Source: Pseudomonas lutea (lineage in GTDB: Bacteria > Pseudomonadota > Gammaproteobacteria > Pseudomonadales > Pseudomonadaceae). Taken from it: a stretch of 64,000 nt of DNA. Below the pieces are notes generated by a model that did no database searches, was not told where the DNA came from, and saw only the letters and a list, made by a program, of their open reading frames with translations. Below, piece after piece: positions 45,501-54,097 of this stretch; position 1 is the first letter of the stretch; each line of letters begins with the position of its first letter. The stretch covers positions 2,294,001-2,358,000 of the forward strand of contig NZ_JRMB01000001.1 of the NCBI RefSeq assembly GCF_000759445.1. The letters are read 5' to 3'. The position numbers and the translations under genes are program-made.

Positions 45501-48500
45501 GCCGGCGGTCAGGTTGGCGTCTTTGCCAGCGGTGAGTACGCCTTGGTTGGTGAGGTCGCGGCCAGCGTCGATGGCGAGGTTTTCGCGGGCGACGATGGTG
45601 CTCGCGCTGGTATCGGTGAGGGTGCGCATGCCGGCGCCGTCACGTACCTGGATCGCGGTGTTGTCGTTGGTGATGTCGCCCTTGAGGGCGGCGAGGCTGA
45701 CTTGGTTGCCGCGAATTTCGCCGGCCATGGCGTTTCGGATGCTGTCCTGGGCCAGCAGGCTCAGGTTGTTGCCGGCTTCGATCAGGCCGCCGTTGTAAAG
45801 GCTGCCGGTGCTGACGGCGGTGAAGTTGTTGCTGGCGCGCAGGGTGCCGACGTTGATCAGGTCGCCGCCGGTGACCAGGTTGAGATCGCGGCCCTGGATC
45901 AGGCTGTTGCCGCGTACGTTGCGTGATTCGGCCTGGGCCAGGTAGAGCACGGGCACGAGGACGGTCTGGCCCTCGACCACCCGGTTTTCCATCCACACGA
46001 TGTCGTGGGTCAGGGCGCCGACTTGCTGGCTGGTGAGCGTCACGCCGAGGCTCAGGCGCAGGGCGTCTTTGCTCGCCAGGGCGTTGTCCATCAGGTAACG
46101 GAACTGGTCGGCGTCGCTGTAAAGGCCGCCGACGAGGAAGCGTTGGCCGGTTTGCGCGAGGACGGCGTCGCGGATCAGGCGGCTCTCGTATTGGCCATCG
46201 CCCAGGCGGCGCCAGGCGTTGTCACCGGTTAACCCGAGCTTGCCGAGCATGTAGTCGGAGCTGAGGAAGCCCGCGGTGGTGGCAAATTCCGGGTTGGTTT
46301 CGATCAGGTAATGGCTGGTAGGGTCGGGGTTTTTGACGAACAGGCCGTACTCGCCCTTGGGCGTCTGGAAGTTCGGCGCGGTGGTCGGGTCGACCGGCGC
46401 GAACGGCGTGCCGGTGTAGTCCACGGGTACGAAGCCGCCGCCGGGGGCGACGCTGGCAACCGGCAACACGCTGCCGGCGCCTTGGGCGCTTGGGTCGTTG
46501 GCGTGTTTGCTCAGGTTGATGTTGATGCCGCCGACGGGGATGCCGGTCTGGTCATCGCCCAAGGTGCCGGTCAACTGCGCCAGGGTGTTGTTATGCAGCG
46601 TGCCGTTTTGCAGGGTGCGCGCGACGTTGAGGTTGACGGTGCCGCCGGCCTGCATCGTGGCGGCGTAGCCTGGGCCGCCGTTGTCGGTCCAGGTGGTAAC
46701 GTCGCTTGAGTGGGCGAAAGGCTGGCTGTCGGGTGAGCGGTTTTTCAGTTCCTCGAAGCGCGCCTTGTCGAAATTCCCAGCCGCCGTGGCCGCATTGAAC
46801 GCTGGAACGTCGACATATTGCATGCGTTCAAACAAATCATCGGAAACGTGACCTGGCGTGCTGACGACAATCTTGCGCTCCCCTGTGCGCGTCGCGGCGC
46901 CCTGATTCAGCAGGTCACCGGCGGTGATACTCAGGTCGCCATTGGCAGCCATCAAGCTGTAGCGGTTCTGCACATTGTCGCCTTGCACCAGCATGTTTTT
47001 GCCAGCCACCAGGCGCGCAGCTACCGAATCCTTGGTCGCCGCCTCAAGGTACGTCTCGTAGATGGTGATCTCGCCACGTTCCCAGCTGTCTTTCTCGCCG
47101 CAGTGCTGGTAACAGATCCAACTCAGGCTGCCGGTGGTCAACGTCTGCCCGAGTTCGAATTCATCTTTGGCGTTTTCGACAAAGCCTGCATTGATGCCGA
47201 TGGAGCCTTCGCTTTCCACGGTGCCGGAGCGGTTGCTGAACAGCGCCGCCTTGCCGCCATCCGCCGCTGCAAAACTCAGGTCGCCCTTGCTGTAAACGTC
47301 GCCATACAGGTTGCTGAAACCATTGCCGCGCAACGTCATGTCGCCGCCGCTGAACAACAGCGTGTCTGCCGCGTTGTTGATACCGTTGACGGCCGTCAGG
47401 TTCACCGCGCCTTGAGCACCGAGGGTGCCCCGGTTATTGATCTGCGCCGCTGCGATGTCCAGCTGCTGACGCGCAGTGAGGAAACCGAGGTTGTCCAGAG
47501 TCCCGCCCAGTTTGACCTGGATATTGACGCCTGCGAGACGCCCGTCGTTCTGGCTGAGGTTATTCGCCGCCACACTCAGTGTTTGCAGGGCTGACACCCG
47601 GCCGCTGTTGGTCATGTCGCCGGTGGTGGTGATGCTCAAGTCACCGTCGCTGAGCAGTTCTCCGCCGTTGTTCAGGCTGGCTACGTCGAGGATCAAACCC
47701 TTGCCGCTGGCCATGCGGTCGCCCGCCTTCAGGGTCAGGCCTTGGGTGCTTTTATAGGTGAGGACTTCGTTTAGTTGCACGCTCCCCAGGCCATCGACGG
47801 TGCCGAATGCCCAATCGGCGCTGCCCATGCCATTGATGCTGCCCTGGCTGCCGCTGAGGCTGGCGGTGTTGAGGCGGAACAGGCCAGAACCTGCGTGCTG
47901 CAATTGCCCGGATTGGTTGTTCAGGCTGGCGGCATCGAGGCTAAAAGCCGTGCTCCCGAATTCGAGGGTGCCGTTCTGGTTGTTGAGTGCGCCGCTGAGG
48001 TTAAGGCTGCTACTGGCACCACCCAGTGCACGCAGCTGGCCGCCGGCGCTATTGTCGACGTTGCCGCCGATTAGGGTCAGACCCTGGTTGGCCTCGATCA
48101 GGCCGCCGTTGTTGGTGAGCGTGTCGCGTGAAGTCAGGTTGAGCAAGTTGCCGCTGATCTGGCCGTTGCCGCTGTTGTCGAGGGTCCCACCGCTGACGGT
48201 TACCTGCTCTTTGCCGAACAGCTTGCCGCCGCGATTGGCCAGGGCTTCGACGGTCAGTTGCAAGTTGCCGAGCAAGCTTGCCATCAGGCCACCGTCGCCG
48301 TTGTCCGCCGTGTTGGCGGTGACGGTCAGGGTATCGCCCTGCACGGTGCCACCGCTGTTGTTCAGGCTGCCGGTGTCCAGCTGGGTGTGTGCGCCTCCGC
48401 TGAGGATCAGGCCTTTACGATTGGACACATCGCTGCCGCTATAGCTCAGGCCTTGATCGCCAGCCAGCAGTTGGCCGCCGTCGTTGTTCAGGTGTTGGGC

Positions 48501-50858
48501 GGTAATGTCCACGCGCTTGCCGCGTAAAGTGCCGCCGCTGTTATCGAGGGTGGTGAGGGCCTTGACCAGAATGCTGCGCTCACCCGCATCAAGGGTTCCG
48601 CCAGCGTTGGTCAGCAGGTCGCTGACGTTGAGGGTGATGTCGCCGCCGTCGCTGACCAGTGCACCTTTATTGCTGTTGGTGAAGGTCGGCGCAGTCATTT
48701 CGATCGACTGGCCGAGCAGGATCCCCGCGCTGTTGTCGAGGCGCTCGCCGCGCAGTTGCAACAGGCCTTCGCTTTGAATGCGGCCTTGGGCGTTGAGCAA
48801 TTGGCCCGGCCCTTTGAGCAGCAGGCTCACACCCTGCGCACCGCCGGCCAGCAGACCCGCGTCACGGTTGTCCAGGCTGGACGCGCGCACGTCGAGTTGA
48901 TCACCCAGCACACGCCCGGAACGGTTGTCGATGTCACCGCCACTGGCGTCGAGCAGAATCTGCTTGCCAACGATCACGCCGCTCTGGTTGTTCAGTTTCG
49001 CGGCGTGCAGCTCCACGTTGCCCTGCCCGGCTTGCAAGCGGCCCTGAGCGTTATCGAGCTGCTGGGCGGTCACCAAGGTCAACTTGCCGGTATTGGCGCT
49101 GAGTACGCCATTGGCGTTGCTGCTAACGCTGCCTGCGTTGAGATTCAGGTCAGTGCCGGCCTGGGCAAACCCCAGGCTGTTGTTGAAGGCATTGGCAACG
49201 GAGAGGTTCAGCGCGCCGTTGTCGGCCTGGATCAGGCCCTTTTGACTGTTGTCGAGGTCGCTGGCGTTCACCGTCAGCGCACCGGCGACCAGCACACCGT
49301 TCTGGTTGTTGAGACTGGCTGCGTTGACGGTCAGGTCGTTGGCGACGATTTGCCCGCCACTGTTGTTCAGGTCGGCGCTGCTGAGCACCAGGCTGCCACC
49401 GGCCATTTCAATGCGGCCCTGGCGGTTATCCAGGGAGGTAGTGTTGAGCGTCGCGGCCTGGCCTTCACCGAAGCGAATCAAGCCGCCCAGGTTGGCAATG
49501 GCCGGTGCACTTATTGCCAGGCTTTGCTCGCCGAAGATGCGTGCGGCGGCGCCCTGATTGGTCAGGGTGCTCGTATTGACGCTGACGGTTTTGGCCTGGA
49601 CGATGCTGCCCTGGTTGGTCAGCGCCTGCGCGGCGGTGATCGCCAAGGCGCGGCTGGCCAGCAGGTCGCCACTGGTGTTGACGGTTTGCGCGTTCACCAC
49701 GAGGTCGCCGGTGGCGTTGCGGCTGTTGTCCGCTGCCACGCCCGCTTCGATGATGCCGGCATTGGTCACGCTGGCCGCGTTGAGTTCAATGCGTTGGCCG
49801 GCGGCCACGCTCTTCTGGTTGACCAGGGCTTGAGCGCTGGTGACGTTTACGTTGCCGGTGGCGTAAACCTTGTCAGTCAGGTTGACGCTCTGCGCCGTAA
49901 CCCTGATGTTACCGGTGGCCGCCGCCTGAGCCATGCTCAGGCGCCCATTGGCATCCAGTTGAATATCCCCGCCACTGGCCGCCAGCGTGCCGTCCAGCTT
50001 CACGCCCACACCGGCTTCGGTGCCCACCAGCTTGATCGCCCCTGCGTACATCCCGCCAAGGGCCGATGAGTCAATCGCCAGCTCGGGCTTGGTGCTGCCA
50101 TCGTCGGCGCGGGGTGTGGCTGTCAGGCTTTGGGCGTCCACATCGTTGCGACCGGCGATCACATTCAGTTCGCGCGCATTGATCTGCGCGTTGATCTTGG
50201 CCGAGCGAGTGATGATGTCGAAGCGGTCGACGTTGCTGGCGTTCAGGCCTTCACCGTCGATGGTCACGGCGCCGCCGTCGACCTGGTAGCTTTTCAGTTG
50301 GCCGTTCGCGTCGAGCACGGGCTTGCCGGTGGTGAGGGTGACGTTCGGTGTGTTGATGAAGCCGCAGCCGCTGCAGGTGACGCCGTACGGGTTGGCAACG
50401 ATGACTTTGGCCGACTGCCCCGCCACTTCGGTGTAGCCGCGCAACTGGCTGGGGTTGCTGCCGGTGACTTCGTTGAGGATAACGTTGGCCGCGCCGCCCT
50501 TGAGGTTGGGGTTGCCGACGATGTAGCCGCCCAACTGGGTGTTGGCCATAGTGCCGGTGGCATTGTTGAGGATCACGCCGTTTGCGCCGACGTTGTAGTC
50601 CTGGAACTTGTTATGGGACAGGCCGCTGCCGTTCGGCGTGGCGATGTTCACCACGGGCACGCCGTTGCCCGCCTGACCTACGGTGGTGCCCGGCGCACTG
50701 ACCACGATGCCTTCGGCCTGAGCCAGCAGTGGCTGCCAGAACAGCGCGTTGATCAGGATCAGCACCAGGCCGCGCTTGGGCAGACCGAAGAACGAGTCCC
50801 GCGGCTTCAGCGCAGCAGAAGGTTGGCGGGCAAGGAAGGCAAACTGGCGAACGTCCAT
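42594..50858 (-). CDS. cdiA: CdiA-type contact-dependent inhibition effector (two-partner secreted, 2754 residues)
   Basis: Signal peptide to about residue 49 (LLAQAEG); TPS domain about 50-300 with VGNPNLKGGAANVILNEV and VANPYGVTCSGCGF, the NPNL and NPYG markers; long filamentous repeats of the NNSGGxL type (300-1240); a Cys-containing SWICYQHCGEKDSWERGE region near 1245; second stalk block shared with the orphan copy (about 1490-2080); DUF637 (about 2110-2260); boundary LEKGRWIAQNATQYN near 2388; pre-toxin of about 280 residues; linker with two ATGG motifs; and a final toxin domain with RRYDIVVRDANGKLHGLEVK, which fits a PD-(D/E)XK nuclease (D near 2693, E-V-K near 2706). Exported by the CdiB encoded 31 bases upstream. 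Confidence 0.93.
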   Translation of the reverse strand: MDVRQFAFLARQPSAALKPRDSFFGLPKRGLVLILINALFWQPLLAQAEGIVVSAPGTTVGQAGNGVPVVNIATPNGSGLSHNKFQDYNVGANGVILNNATGTMANTQLGGYIVGNPNLKGGAANVILNEVTGSNPSQLRGYTEVAGQSAKVIVANPYGVTCSGCGFINTPNVTLTTGKPVLDANGQLKSYQVDGGAVTIDGEGLNASNVDRFDIITRSAKINAQINARELNVIAGRNDVDAQSLTATPRADDGSTKPELAIDSSALGGMYAGAIKLVGTEAGVGVKLDGTLAASGGDIQLDANGRLSMAQAAATGNIRVTAQSVNLTDKVYATGNVNVTSAQALVNQKSVAAGQRIELNAASVTNAGIIEAGVAADNSRNATGDLVVNAQTVNTSGDLLASRALAITAAQALTNQGSIVQAKTVSVNTSTLTNQGAAARIFGEQSLAISAPAIANLGGLIRFGEGQAATLNTTSLDNRQGRIEMAGGSLVLSSADLNNSGGQIVANDLTVNAASLNNQNGVLVAGALTVNASDLDNSQKGLIQADNGALNLSVANAFNNSLGFAQAGTDLNLNAGSVSSNANGVLSANTGKLTLVTAQQLDNAQGRLQAGQGNVELHAAKLNNQSGVIVGKQILLDASGGDIDNRSGRVLGDQLDVRASSLDNRDAGLLAGGAQGVSLLLKGPGQLLNAQGRIQSEGLLQLRGERLDNSAGILLGQSIEMTAPTFTNSNKGALVSDGGDITLNVSDLLTNAGGTLDAGERSILVKALTTLDNSGGTLRGKRVDITAQHLNNDGGQLLAGDQGLSYSGSDVSNRKGLILSGGAHTQLDTGSLNNSGGTVQGDTLTVTANTADNGDGGLMASLLGNLQLTVEALANRGGKLFGKEQVTVSGGTLDNSGNGQISGNLLNLTSRDTLTNNGGLIEANQGLTLIGGNVDNSAGGQLRALGGASSSLNLSGALNNQNGTLEFGSTAFSLDAASLNNQSGQLQHAGSGLFRLNTASLSGSQGSINGMGSADWAFGTVDGLGSVQLNEVLTYKSTQGLTLKAGDRMASGKGLILDVASLNNGGELLSDGDLSITTTGDMTNSGRVSALQTLSVAANNLSQNDGRLAGVNIQVKLGGTLDNLGFLTARQQLDIAAAQINNRGTLGAQGAVNLTAVNGINNAADTLLFSGGDMTLRGNGFSNLYGDVYSKGDLSFAAADGGKAALFSNRSGTVESEGSIGINAGFVENAKDEFELGQTLTTGSLSWICYQHCGEKDSWERGEITIYETYLEAATKDSVAARLVAGKNMLVQGDNVQNRYSLMAANGDLSITAGDLLNQGAATRTGERKIVVSTPGHVSDDLFERMQYVDVPAFNAATAAGNFDKARFEELKNRSPDSQPFAHSSDVTTWTDNGGPGYAATMQAGGTVNLNVARTLQNGTLHNNTLAQLTGTLGDDQTGIPVGGININLSKHANDPSAQGAGSVLPVASVAPGGGFVPVDYTGTPFAPVDPTTAPNFQTPKGEYGLFVKNPDPTSHYLIETNPEFATTAGFLSSDYMLGKLGLTGDNAWRRLGDGQYESRLIRDAVLAQTGQRFLVGGLYSDADQFRYLMDNALASKDALRLSLGVTLTSQQVGALTHDIVWMENRVVEGQTVLVPVLYLAQAESRNVRGNSLIQGRDLNLVTGGDLINVGTLRASNNFTAVSTGSLYNGGLIEAGNNLSLLAQDSIRNAMAGEIRGNQVSLAALKGDITNDNTAIQVRDGAGMRTLTDTSASTIVARENLAIDAGRDLTNQGVLTAGKDANLTAGRDLNLIAASDTRITHESRDGGEKSSITTDVKNLAASVTAGGNLNMKAGQDVNIIGSTATAGKDLTVEAGRDFNVASVSDMHNVEGKEKHGKERIKTSDDQTTQVASVLTAGGDFVSQAGRDTTIVASKISAGNEAYLYSGDKLSLLAAENSTHTLYDMKKNSGWGSKKTQRDEVTRVTNVGTEIKTGGDLILESGGDQTYQLAKLQSGKDITLDSAGAITFEAVKDLHQESHEKSNNNAFWVSSKGKGNTDETVRQSQLIAEGNVAIKAVAGLKIDINQVNQESVTQSIDAMVKADPQLAWIKDAEKRGDVDWRQVKEIHDSFKYSNSGLGPASQIIIAIVMAAVVGPMAMGAVGASTGAAVTAGTMGVNTAAFLTAGAGAVAAGAATNATVSVINNRGNLGAVFKDVTSSDALKGYAISGVTAGLTAAYFDDLTGTHTDVNTGKITGPNLSTWEGVGQFAGNQVLQNGTSTLLSNALGEGGSGSDALKTALFNTLAAASFNAVGDYTYGKISDGTPPKVIIHAMVGGLLSEATGGDFRTGALAAGVNEALVGHLNELVKGDQNLLNMSSQIVGVVAAAAQGDADAKSLEKGRWIAQNATQYNKGLHQPAAMELEKARNENPDRAVRLDAAACALAHCSASVPTTDKHYDELQALEAAGAGYTRELAELKATGQFDYGYMDSADDFIARHDEAATRTGALVSTGVNTFIGGSSSLGAAATLPGCVSIFGCAVPAGLGGVAAWSFTSAAESASAITGPYVSTEGQRVLSSLNPANNTPDNSALTALARNAAESVAEAIILRGTGKLLLKAYGEGAKEVAGTAATGGAKEVVSPDATGGKKVGPETDLAPEVNLHSDGSYRTPDGKFASPKGLAPPGTVKADEFAKHLEANGMEVVGTEMVVKGPLGDRRYDIVVRDANGKLHGLEVKSGTASKTSYQEFTDYFVNQFGAQGKGRLKGEVIESATTVYVP
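44956..46377. repeat. Long direct repeat with the orphan cdiA fragment, copy 2
   Basis: Partner of 37624-39045 at offset 7332, lying inside the main cdiA stalk. The sharp right-hand boundary falls after GAAGTTCGGC, where the orphan copy switches to different stalk sequence. Confidence 0.93.
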
Positions 50859-50889
50859 TGTCAGATTCTCGATGTAACGGGGCGTTGAA

Positions 50890-52611
50890 TTACAGGAAGA
50901 AATCCATGCGGAAGTAGATCGGCGCTTCGCGCTCGGTGACCACTCCCGGTCTTTCTAAAGAATGGGCAAAGGTCACGCTGGTGCTGACGTACTTGCCCCG
51001 AGCGAACAGCTCCAGAGAATTACTGGACACGCGACCATGTACGTCGCCGTTGTAGCGGTCGTTGCTGATCACGCCCTGGTCGTAGCCGACGCTGGTGCCG
51101 TACTCGGCAAAGGCCGGGCGCATCCAATCCAGCGTTACCGGGCGTGCCCAGCGCACTTCGTTGCGCCAGTAACCGCCGCTGTCGCCGGTCAGTTGCTGGT
51201 CCTTGAGACCGCGTACCGAGGCCGAGCCACCCAGGCTAATGCGCTGCGGGCTGAAGAGAATGTCTTCACTGCGCTGACCGGTGGCCAGGCTGGAAAAGCT
51301 GAACGACTCGCCCCACAGCGTGAACGGCTGCAGGTAACTGACGGTGGCGGTGTATTTGCGGTAGCGCGAATTGGCCTGCCGGTTGCCTAACTCATCGCGT
51401 TCTTCTTCAGACTGGGCATCGAGTAGGCCGATGCCGTTCTGCATGCCCAGGTCAAGGTTGACGAACGCATTGCCGATGCGCCGACCGTGGTTGATGCCGA
51501 GCTGGAGTTCGCTGAGGCGGTTACTGCTCGGCTCGGTGCGCACGTCGAGAACGTAGTTGTTGGTACGCAGATGAGCCAGGCCGGCGTTCACCGAGGTCTT
51601 GCTCACGTCATCGCGATGGATCACCCGCTCGGCGCGCAGTTGGTGGTTCTCGTTGTCGCCATTGAGCTTGAATTTGCTGCTGTCGGTCTCGCCGTAGGTG
51701 CGATAGTCGCTTTCGCTGTACGTGTAGCTGAAGTTCCACCAGCCCCACGGCACGTTGTAATACAGCATGTTGTTTTTCGAGGTTTTCTGGTGGTCGCTGA
51801 CAGCGTCGTGGCCGCTGCGCAGTATCAATTGGTCGCCCAGGCCCAGCGGACTGTCCCATTCCAGCCCTGCGTCCCATTGCTGTTCACCGGTGCTTTCCTG
51901 ACCGTCGTTGTTACGCGACAGGCTCGCGCGCCAGGGCTTTTGCGGGACGTTGTTGACCACCACTTCACTGCCGCCGATCTGCTGGCCCGGGGTCAGTCGC
52001 ATCTGCGCCTGCCTGGAGGGCAAACGGTTGAGCTGGTCCACCAGTTGTTCGATCTCGCGCAGGTCGAGCGCCTCGCCGACCTTGCCGGGAAAGGCCATGG
52101 CCAGCTCGCGGTCCGTCACGGTACTGCCCTCGGCGGCTTTCAACGCTTCGAGTTTGCCTTCGACCACCAGCACCTGCAGGTGACCGCTGGAGAGGTCTTG
52201 TTGCGGCAAGTAGGCACGGCTGGTGACGCGGCCCTTGTCGATGTAGTAGTCGGTGATGACCTTGAGCAGTTCATTGAGCTGCGTCACGCCCAGGCATTGG
52301 CCGATGTAGGGTTTGAGCAGACGCGTGCGGTCAGTGTCGGACAGGCTGTCGGCACCCTTGAGCTCGATATCCTGAATCGGGAAGCAACGACTATCGGCCG
52401 GCGTGGCCGGGGCCTCGGGCTTGGCCTGTTTGCCGGGCAAGTCCTGAAGCTCTTGCAGGCGGCGGCTCTGCTCTTCGAGAAGGCGGTTCTGCCGGTCGCG
52501 GATCAGGTCCTGATCGCCGGGCGTTGGGGCAGCGGTGGCGCTGTTCAGGCTCATACACGCGAGCAGAAAAGTGCAAAGCAACAACCGAATCCGTGGCAAT
52601 GACAAGGGCAT
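50890..52611 (-). CDS. cdiB: CdiB/ShlB-family outer-membrane two-partner secretion transporter
   Basis: The 573-residue protein has a signal peptide (cleavage after SATA, about 27), an N-terminal Gln/Glu-rich helix (RQNRLLEEQSRRLQELQDL), a POTRA region with RCFPIQDIELKGADSLSD and GRVTSRAYLPQQDLSSGHLQ, and a beta-barrel domain carrying the signature SVRGLKDQQLTGDSGGYWRNE (near residue 475) and a C-terminal aromatic-ending strand (YFRMDFFL). It translocates CdiA through the outer membrane. It is the first gene of the operon; the order B-A-I is the E. coli type. Confidence 0.95.
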   Translation of the reverse strand: MPLSLPRIRLLLCTFLLACMSLNSATAAPTPGDQDLIRDRQNRLLEEQSRRLQELQDLPGKQAKPEAPATPADSRCFPIQDIELKGADSLSDTDRTRLLKPYIGQCLGVTQLNELLKVITDYYIDKGRVTSRAYLPQQDLSSGHLQVLVVEGKLEALKAAEGSTVTDRELAMAFPGKVGEALDLREIEQLVDQLNRLPSRQAQMRLTPGQQIGGSEVVVNNVPQKPWRASLSRNNDGQESTGEQQWDAGLEWDSPLGLGDQLILRSGHDAVSDHQKTSKNNMLYYNVPWGWWNFSYTYSESDYRTYGETDSSKFKLNGDNENHQLRAERVIHRDDVSKTSVNAGLAHLRTNNYVLDVRTEPSSNRLSELQLGINHGRRIGNAFVNLDLGMQNGIGLLDAQSEEERDELGNRQANSRYRKYTATVSYLQPFTLWGESFSFSSLATGQRSEDILFSPQRISLGGSASVRGLKDQQLTGDSGGYWRNEVRWARPVTLDWMRPAFAEYGTSVGYDQGVISNDRYNGDVHGRVSSNSLELFARGKYVSTSVTFAHSLERPGVVTEREAPIYFRMDFFL

Positions 52612-53195
52612 GTTCGATCCGTCGAAAAATCAAGGGGCGGCAAATTAACATCGAATCCCGTTGATCCAAAGCGTTGGATCAGGTGGGCATTCGCGCCTGA
52701 TAAATCTGCAAGGCTTTGATGGGCAGTAAAACAAGGCGCCAGGAAAGAGTTACAGCCTGTTACCGGAAAGTGCTCTCCGACAAGCGGCGGGCCATCAGTT
52801 GAGGATCAGCACGCCTGATGGACTGCTACTAAATGGCCATCATTCCGAAGAGATACCTTAGTGCCAAGCAATGCAGAAAAGTTCGCGCAGATTCTGTGAA
52901 TTGGATCCCAATTATTAAATCACGGCACTGAATTCCAGACTCGCCCTGCATCCTGCGGTGCTTGTCTCAGCCACAACGTCAACGGATGCGTTCTTCTCTC
53001 ACCCAAGAGAAGATCACCCCTCATCTCTTTACGGCCAATGCAGAGTCAGCTTCGGGTCGATAGCTGTCAGTTGCAGCTCTCTGGTTTCCACTCAAAGCAG
53101 CCGGTCGGGGCAGTTGAATAAGGCAGCAAGAATCGGATAGTAAGTACTGTGCGTCTCACAGTCTGATAGGACTCCGAACCAATAGGAGTCCGACC
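52612..53195. other. Gene-free region upstream of cdiB and the DUF1203 gene
   Basis: About 580 bases hold the promoters of the leftward cdiBAI operon and the rightward DUF1203 gene. An inverted repeat GATCCAA..TTGGATC lies near 52661-52680 and a TTCTCT..AGAGAA stem near 52991-53011. No convincing gene, tRNA or attachment site was seen. Confidence 0.45.
53169..53191 (+). promoter_or_regulatory. Hairpin that buries the ribosome-binding site of the DUF1203 gene
   Basis: GGACTCC (53169-53175) pairs perfectly with GGAGTCC (53185-53191). The AGGAG ribosome site (53184-53188) lies inside the second arm, four to eight bases before the ATG at 53196. This could limit translation until the stem opens. 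Confidence 0.5.
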
Positions 53196-53663
53196 ATGGC
53201 GTTCCGTATAACTGGCCTTGCCCCCGAGCCATTCCAGTCACTTTATGGATTGCCCGACCAGGATCTGGCATCTTTTGGAGTGAAGCGTTACATCGTCGAC
53301 AGCAACCCGGGTTTTCCTGACCGTATCGAAATGAAAGATGCGGAACTGGGTCAGAGCGTGTTTTTACTCAACCATGTCTGTCAGCCAGCCAAGACGCCAT
53401 ACCGCGCTTCACACGCGATCTTCATACGGGAGTGGGCTACGCAAGCTTATGACGCAGTCGACCAGGTACCTGAGTCAATGCGCATCCGCCTGCTATCACT
53501 TCGTGCTTTCAATGATGATGGGATGATGCTGGACGCCGACGTAGCTGATGGAATGGTGATGGAACCTGTAGTCACTCGGATGTTTGCCAATCCAGAGGTA
53601 AGTTACATTCATGTTCACAATGCCAAACAGGGTTGCTACTCAGGGCGAATAGATCGGGCGTAG
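53196..53663 (+). CDS. DUF1203 domain protein
   Basis: The 155-residue soluble protein reads FRITGLAPEPFQSLYGL at the start, VFLLNHVCQPAKTPYRASHAIF in the middle and ends VSYIHVHNAKQGCYSGRIDR, which is the DUF1203 pattern. Its biochemical role is unknown. The gene is divergent from cdiBAI and stands alone. Its ribosome site is in a hairpin (see 53169). Confidence 0.85.
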   Translation: MAFRITGLAPEPFQSLYGLPDQDLASFGVKRYIVDSNPGFPDRIEMKDAELGQSVFLLNHVCQPAKTPYRASHAIFIREWATQAYDAVDQVPESMRIRLLSLRAFNDDGMMLDADVADGMVMEPVVTRMFANPEVSYIHVHNAKQGCYSGRIDRA

Positions 53664-53993
53664 TTAACGCAGGTCTGTTTGGCCATTCCTTCTATCGAGT
53701 CTACCGGTTACCGACTGACCGCTCTTGCCCGCTGCGGCCGGTTGCAACTGACCGATCTTGTCCCAGAGTTGACTGTCAGCTGCACCCTTCTTCTCGTACC
53801 CATACTGCCTAGCCAGCTTGAACCACGTGGCCTTGCTGGAGTTGCAGTACGCGGTCAAATCCATGCAGGCCGGCATCTCGGATAAAGCACGTGAATCGCG
53901 CCCGACGCCACGCGGCGCGCGCCCTTCCGGATCGAACCGAGCGAGACACCTCAATCGAACCAATGCAGCCAGACACCGCAAGAAAAAATTTAC

Positions 53994-54007
53994 CTAACAA
54001 TCGTTAG
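53994..54007. promoter_or_regulatory. Operator palindrome 1 upstream of the GST gene
   Basis: CTAAC-AATC-GTTAG, five-base arms with a four-base spacer, eight bases upstream of the -35 box. Same core as operator 2. Confidence 0.7.
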
Positions 54008-54014
54008 ATAGGTG

Positions 54015-54043
54015 TTGACGTGGGTCAGCTGCTTCGCTAAGGT
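54015..54043 (+). promoter_or_regulatory. Predicted sigma-70 promoter of the GST gene
   Basis: TTGACG (54015-54020), 17-base spacer, TAAGGT (54038-54043). It lies exactly between the two palindromes. Confidence 0.68.
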
Positions 54044-54046
54044 TTA

Positions 54047-54070
54047 TCTACCTAACGAGTGTTAGGTAGA
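54047..54070. promoter_or_regulatory. Operator palindrome 2, covering the GST transcription start
   Basis: TCTACCTAAC-GAGT-GTTAGGTAGA is a perfect 10-bp inverted repeat with a four-base spacer. Its place just behind the -10 box is typical for a TetR-family repressor; the regulator encoded at 55045 is the obvious candidate. Confidence 0.82.
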
Positions 54071-54097
54071 CAAACCACCTCTTTTGCAGGATTAACC

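Noticed and set aside
44727..45926. Long plus-strand frames opposite the cdiA stalk (also 37710-38594 and 48756-50069)
   Set aside because: Repetitive antisense frames created by the codon bias of the stalk repeats; they duplicate exactly where the stalk is duplicated and have no features of a gene.
53664..53981. Minus-strand frame with the segment KATWFKLARQYGYEKKG
   Set aside because: The inner segment looks protein-like and may be a gene fragment, but there is no start, no ribosome site and no family I can name, so it is not listed as a gene.
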